This document shows positions 60,007 to 64,000 of a stretch of 64,000 nucleotides of DNA, piece by piece (position 1 is the first letter of the stretch; every line of letters starts with the position of its first letter). Below the pieces are notes generated by a model that did not search any database, was not told where the DNA came from, and saw only the letters and a list, made by a program, of their open reading frames with translations. The stretch is from Multifurca ochricompacta (Eukaryota; Basidiomycota; Agaricomycetes; Russulales; Russulaceae): assembly GCA_022496185.1 (NCBI GenBank), contig WTXG01000040.1:62001-126000 (forward strand), given 5' to 3'. The translations under genes were made by a program, and so were the position numbers.

Positions 60007-60228
60007 TGTTGACACAAGTGTAGTGCCACACGATGCAACTCTCACATGACCTTGGTATATAAGGTTATGCTCCATGTAGAACCCAGGCCATGTAGCTCAG
60101 TGGTTAGAGCGCTGGACCCAGATTGTCCAGAGATCTTGGGTTCAATCCCCAACATGGCCATTCCTTTTCTAGAGCATGGGTTAGGGTCTTACTTAAGGTC
60201 CCTTTGCTGGAGTGCATGTGGGCCAACA
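60007..60228 (+). mobile_element. 222-bp TG…CA insertion with a tRNA-like sequence
   Basis: The insertion begins TGTTGACAC and ends GGCCAACA. It is flanked by ATAGA at 60002–60006 and 60229–60233, and is absent from the related sequence near 63083. TG…CA ends plus a 5-bp duplication suggest a small solo LTR or a miniature LTR element. It has a TATATAAGG box at about 60055 and a tRNA-like cloverleaf at 60085–60159. Confidence 0.65.
60085..60159 (+). tRNA. tRNA-like sequence, atypical anticodon arm (possibly a pseudo-tRNA)
   Basis: The cloverleaf parts pair well. The acceptor is GGCCATG with CATGGCC, the D arm is GCTC-AGTGGTTA-GAGC, the T arm is TTGGG-TTCAATC-CCCAA, and the discriminator is A. 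The boxes TAGCTCAGTGG and GGTTCAATCC look like pol III A and B boxes. The anticodon arm (CTGGACCCAGATTGTCCAG) is two bases longer than normal, with a six-pair stem and loop CCAGATT that lacks the usual U33. The identity cannot be assigned. It may be non-functional or a tRNA-derived promoter module. Confidence 0.5.
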
Positions 60229-60675
60229 ATAGATACCTTTATATACTTCTTGAGAGTCCAGATTTGAAAGGAGCAGTATAGTAAGTAAAAGCTGAAGATG
60301 GCCATTTTGGTAAGAAGGAAAGAGACAAGCAAGGAAAAGACCAGGTCCTGAAGATGGTGAAGTGACAGTGAAGTGACAGTGAAGTTCAGGTGACAGTTAA
60401 CATACAAAACATATAGTAAGAAGTGGACAGAGAGGTGAAGAAATTGAAAAATTTGATGGACAGGCAGCCGGCCCGGAGTAAAGACAGTATGAAGTAGCTG
60501 ATAAGATCAAACTTGAAACTCGCACCATGCATTAAATGCTTTGAAGTATAGTAAAGAGTGTCTAAAAATTGAGACCTAATATCAGAAAATTTATAGTCCA
60601 GGGCTTGTACAGAGAGTTAGCCAAAAGTGGAGGAGGCCAAAGGTTTCATGCCCAACACTCACACCTTCCTTACAG

Positions 60676-60859
60676 TAAATAGAAGTATTTACTGTTATGA
60701 TTGTCACGCTTTTATGTAGTATAAAAGGTCACCACTTTGTATGCATTCACTTCAGTTTTGACTGCAAGAACTGGAGTATAACTATATCTTATCTTTACCA
60801 TAGTAGCTAACACTTAGTAATAGCTGATCCACTATCTAAATAGATAGCTAAACCCTTTT
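60676..60859. other. Spacer with a TATA-like box
   Basis: It contains TGTTATGATTGTCACGC and AGTATAAAAGGTCACC, which could be an LTR remnant. Terminal bases and duplications do not support a clear element. Confidence 0.3.
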
Positions 60860-62946
60860 TACAACTGTGTTCTGACATCCTGGTCCCTGAATGGACATTT
60901 CTGCATGTTTTGGATAACCAGCCTGGACCAATTATGGAAATTTAAGTCAACCTTCCTTAATAGGAAGGAGGTCAGACCAATATGCTGGTCCACATGATGC
61001 AATGTAGTTAGTGAATAGCAGGGGTAACCCCCGGGTATCTTCATTGGTACCCGTACCCGTACCCGTACCCGTCGCTACGGGTACGGGTAACCCGCGGGTT
61101 ACCCGCGGGTCACCTGCGGGTTACCTGTGTGTAAACGCGTGCAAGTTCTTTGCTTGCATCGCGCATTTCGGATAACCGGCCCGGGACATCCCGGTCAAGG
61201 AGATACACAACGCGTTCATTTGTGGCTACTCAGGATCCTTCAAAGATTCCTGTTTTATATTCATAAGATTAAGATAATTCATTATTCTATTGTTGTTTTA
61301 TTATTCTGGTTTCAATTTTATACAAGCGCAACTAAAATCCACCCCAATATACAAAGATGATTAGATTGATGTTATAGAACATTGATGAAAAGCCTGTCAG
61401 ATGACCGCATAGAATGCAAAAATAATTGACACATGTATAGTTATTGGCAGGGGTAACCCCTGGATATTTGTTTTGATACCCAGGTTACCCATAAAATGAA
61501 ACGCGTGCAAGTTCTTTACTTGCTTCGCGCATTTCGGACACTCGGCCCGGTCCATCCCGGTCAAGGAGATATGCACTTGGATACAACGCGTTCATTTGTG
61601 GCTACTCAGGATCCCTCAATAATTGCTGATTTATGTTCAGAAGATTAAGTTTATTCTTTATTTACATTATTATTTTATTTCATTTTGTGGAACAGGCATG
61701 GCGCAGGCTTGTACTTTAGATGTACTATATCAGCTATTAGATTAAATGAACGCGTTATCTCGTTATCTCGTTTAATGATGTAATTTGATCATATGTCAGA
61801 TCTTAGATGTATATTCTGTGTATCTAATTAATTTGTGAACGCGTTTCTGTTGTGTTATCTATGCGTGATCACAATCTTGTCGGACCAATGGAAAATCAAA
61901 GCCGTGATTGTTAAGTCAACCTTCCTTAATAGGAAGGAGATCAGACCAATATGCTGGTCCATGCGATGCAATGTAGTCGCTGCTCTATGCAGCCTGTAGA
62001 TACACGCGGGCCTTGTTTCAGTAAAGTAATTTGATAATTAGATTATAGAATAGTCTAAAGTAGTCTAGAGTGTATTTTAGATAGTGCCAGACCGGCAGAA
62101 TTGATCGCGCGTTAATAAAACAGTTGCATCATGATTTTCAAGAGAGTGGATCACTGATAACAGTTTTATTTTACATCGCACCGTTGATCTGCTTTGATAT
62201 TTCATAGGATAACACTAGAATATATTTACAGAAACCCTGTAGCATACATCAAATTAAATCTTGTCATTTGTTTGCTACAAATGTATTTTAACATTAAATT
62301 TCTGCTGATCTTGTCAATGACCGATGACCACTTATACCCGCCAAACCCGCTGCGCGGGTACGGGTTTCTGGCGGGTTGGGAGTTGTATACCCGTACCCGT
62401 ACCCGTCAAAACCCGCAGCGCTTACCCGCGCGGGTATGAAAACCCTTGCTGATCCCTAAATGTAGTCACTGCCCTATGCAGCTTGTAGATACACGTGGGC
62501 CTTGTTTCAGCAAACTAATTTGATAATTAGATTACAATATAGTCTAAAGTAGTCTAGAGTATATTTTAGATAGTGCCAGACCAGCAGAATTGGTCATGTG
62601 TTAATAAAACAGATGTATCATGGTTTTCAAGAAAGTGGATCACTGATAAGGATTTTATTTTACATCGCACTGTTAATCTGCTTTGATATTTTGTAGGATG
62701 ATACTAGAACATATTTAACACAACCCAGTAGCATACATCAGACGAGATCTTGTATTTTTGTGGCTGCAGATGTGTTTTATCTCAGAAATTCTACTGATTT
62801 TGTCAATGCATAATTGGTGCCTATACCCACCAAACCCACCGCACAGGTATGGGTTTCCACAGGTTGGGAGCCGTATACCCATACCCGTACCTGGCAAAAC
62901 CCGTGGCACTTACCTGCATGGGTATGAAACCCTTTGACAATCACTA
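60860..62946 (-). mobile_element. hAT-type element copy that hosts another copy
   Basis: Its left part is 60860–61008 and its right part 62459–62946. The right part ends GACAATCACTA, the inverse of the TAGTGATTGTC terminus. Both parts match the family in inverted orientation. A complete copy (61009–62458) splits it. The left terminus was not found, so this copy is probably truncated. Confidence 0.65.
61009..62458 (-). mobile_element. Complete hAT-type non-autonomous element, inverted and nested
   Basis: This 1450-bp copy starts TAGTGAATAGCAGGGG and ends CCCTTGCTGATCCCTA. It is flanked by the 8-bp duplication AATGTAGT at 61001–61008 and 62459–62466. It has the CCCGTACCCGTACCC subterminal repeats, two copies of the CGCGTTCATTTGTGGCTACTC block, and an internal second terminal-like segment near 61440 (TTATTGGCAGGGGTAACCCC). 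Confidence 0.85.
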
Positions 62947-63622
62947 CTCACTGGTTCCATTTGACCTTGCATGTCACATTGTTGAGAAGTTCTTTAGGAC
63001 ACAAAAAGAAGATAAAGAGGGAGAGAAATCCCATTTGACTTCTGCTTCTCGTGGCTCACTGGCTTGCCTACTACAAGTATTGTAGATACCTTTATATACC
63101 TGTTGAGAGTCCAGTTATGAAGCAGAAGAGCAGTATAGTAAAAGAAGGCCATAGGCAGTGAATTTGGTATGAAGGATAGACACAAGCAAGGTAAGAACCA
63201 GGTACTGAAGACGGCAACATGCAGGGAACAGTTAGGTGATGAAACAGATCATAAAGAGTGGACGGAGAGGTGATCAAAAAACGAGAAGGGGTAGGGAATG
63301 GACGGGCAATCGGCCCGGAATGCAAATGTACTAATACTGATAAAAGATATACGAAACTAGATTATAAGTGCTCTAATTCAGGGATTGTAATGAAAGAGAG
63401 GATAGCCGAAAGCTGGGGGTTTCATGCTCAACGCCCGAGCCATCCTTACAACATTCAGTTCACTGGTCCTCCAAGATGCAGTATCTATGTTACCTCTTGT
63501 CACCTCTACATCTCAGCGTCTATCTTCATCTTTAGGCGGCTATCTATACATAAACCATCGATAACCATCCACCGCCTTATCCAGCGATCCTCTTACTCTT
63601 CCCCATAACCCAGTCTAGCTTC
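62947..63622 (+). promoter_or_regulatory. Upstream region of the STAND/NLR-like gene
   Basis: No ORF is supported. About 500 bp is shared with 59882–60675. Near the ATG the strand is pyrimidine-rich (63560–63605), as often seen before fungal starts. TTTATATACC at about 63092 is a TATA-like box but is far upstream. Confidence 0.45.
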
Positions 63623-64000
63623 ATGTCTTCAGCTTCAGTTCCTCGTACAAACATTCGCACAACTGCCTCCTCTTCTCATTTCAAGCTCATCTTAGATGCC
63701 GCTCTGGATCAGTATCTTACAAACACAGGCATAAATCTGTCCGAACACCAGCTTCTCAATAAGCTGAAAGGATGTGGCACCGCGGACGCCGTGATCGACG
63801 TACTTCAAGGAGGAACGTCTCTGTTTAACATGTTCCGGAACGGCAATTACAAGACGCGGCTTCTAAGGGGACTTAAACCAACCGTGAATATACTTCTCGC
63901 CCTCTCAAACTGCGCACCACTCGTAAATGGCATTGCTTCCGTGAGTCCTAATTAGTGTGGCCCATTCACTATGACCGACTTACAACATGTTCTTTTTTAG
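63623..64000 (+). CDS. STAND/NLR-like protein, N-terminal exon (truncated by window end)
   Basis: Exon 1 (63623–63940) encodes MSSASVPRTNIRTTASSSHF followed by KLILDAALDQYLTNTGINLS, LNKLKGCGTADAVIDVLQGG and LLRGLKPTVNILLALSNCAP. It is followed by a GT–AG intron that ends at the last base (63941–64000). The pattern FxxIxDAAL-xY-xxTG-xxLxxHxL, then CGxxxAVxxVLQ, then KPTVN, is what I recall from the N-terminal (Goodbye-like) domain of Agaricomycete STAND NTPases. These are intracellular receptors related to NLRs. The NTPase and repeat domains would lie beyond the window, so the call is tentative. Confidence 0.6.

Larger units (their letters stand above)
59882..60675 (+). repeat. Duplicate of the upstream region of the STAND/NLR-like gene
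   Basis: The segment aligns in order with 62947–63460: GGTTCC…TTGACCTTGCA, an ACACAAA/GAGA-rich stretch, TACTACAAG, AGATACCTTTATATAC, GAGCAGTATAGTAA, GGACAGGCAGCCGGCCCGGA and GGTTTCATGC-CAAC. A 222-bp insertion (60007–60228) interrupts it. The coding part that followed is absent. Confidence 0.65.

Noticed and set aside
60676..60860. Possible solo LTR starting TGTTATGATTGTC
   Set aside because: A TATA-like box is present and TTTAC occurs on both sides, but the candidate right end is not CA and no related copy exists in the window.
61040..62440. CCCGTACCCGTACCC and GGGTAC arrays as interstitial telomere
   Set aside because: They occur at fixed subterminal positions of a transposable element with inverted ends and 8-bp duplications, not as long perfect telomeric arrays.

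Overview
The window reads as nuclear DNA of a filamentous basidiomycete, most likely an Agaricomycete. Genes are split by short GT–AG introns of about 45–95 bp. Several predicted proteins have the look of Agaricomycete-type proteins. The repeats are fungal chromodomain Ty3/gypsy, Ty1/copia and hAT elements. The species cannot be named from sequence alone.

Left arm (1–12.4 kb) is compact and genic. A TRAPP-II subunit gene (TRS65-like, minus) lies just downstream of an SQS1-like R3H/G-patch splicing-factor gene (minus). SQS1 is divergently paired with a USE1-like ER SNARE gene (plus). Two further plus-strand genes follow: a small protein with a secretion signal and a C-terminal membrane segment, and a large low-complexity protein with D/E-R-R-P repeats.

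Middle (12.4–27 kb) is gene-poor and crowded with homopolymers and microsatellites. It brackets one clear two-exon gene (20.24–21.81 kb) and an unidentified coding-like patch at 25.2–26.1 kb. A 143-codon open frame starting at 26.9 kb is cut by the first retrotransposon.

Right arm (27–63 kb) is a layered transposon island. A 14.9-kb chromodomain gypsy element (27086–42015, TSD TGACT) carries a related 7.46-kb element in reverse orientation (32385–39847, TSD TCCAC). The inner element landed at the start of the outer chromodomain region. Both are self-priming (an 11-nt LTR/PBS match), and both carry an extra ORF after pol encoding four cysteine/histidine clusters, three of them CCHC knuckles. 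Next come a solo gypsy LTR sitting in a hAT-type non-autonomous element, a decayed copia element, a gypsy LTR joining it to a truncated hAT transposase, a complete 1.43-kb hAT-type element, a solo copia LTR, and a nearly intact copia element. A 222-bp insertion containing a tRNA-like fold and further nested hAT-type elements complete the island.

The window ends in the first exon of a gene resembling the N-terminus of fungal STAND/NLR proteins. Part of its upstream region is duplicated about 3 kb away.

Two genome-level signals stand out. LTR pairs differ almost only by CpG transitions, and nearly all pol nonsense codons look like CGA-to-TGA changes, consistent with cytosine methylation of transposons. 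The best candidate for an undescribed component is the conserved multi-knuckle accessory ORF of the gypsy family.
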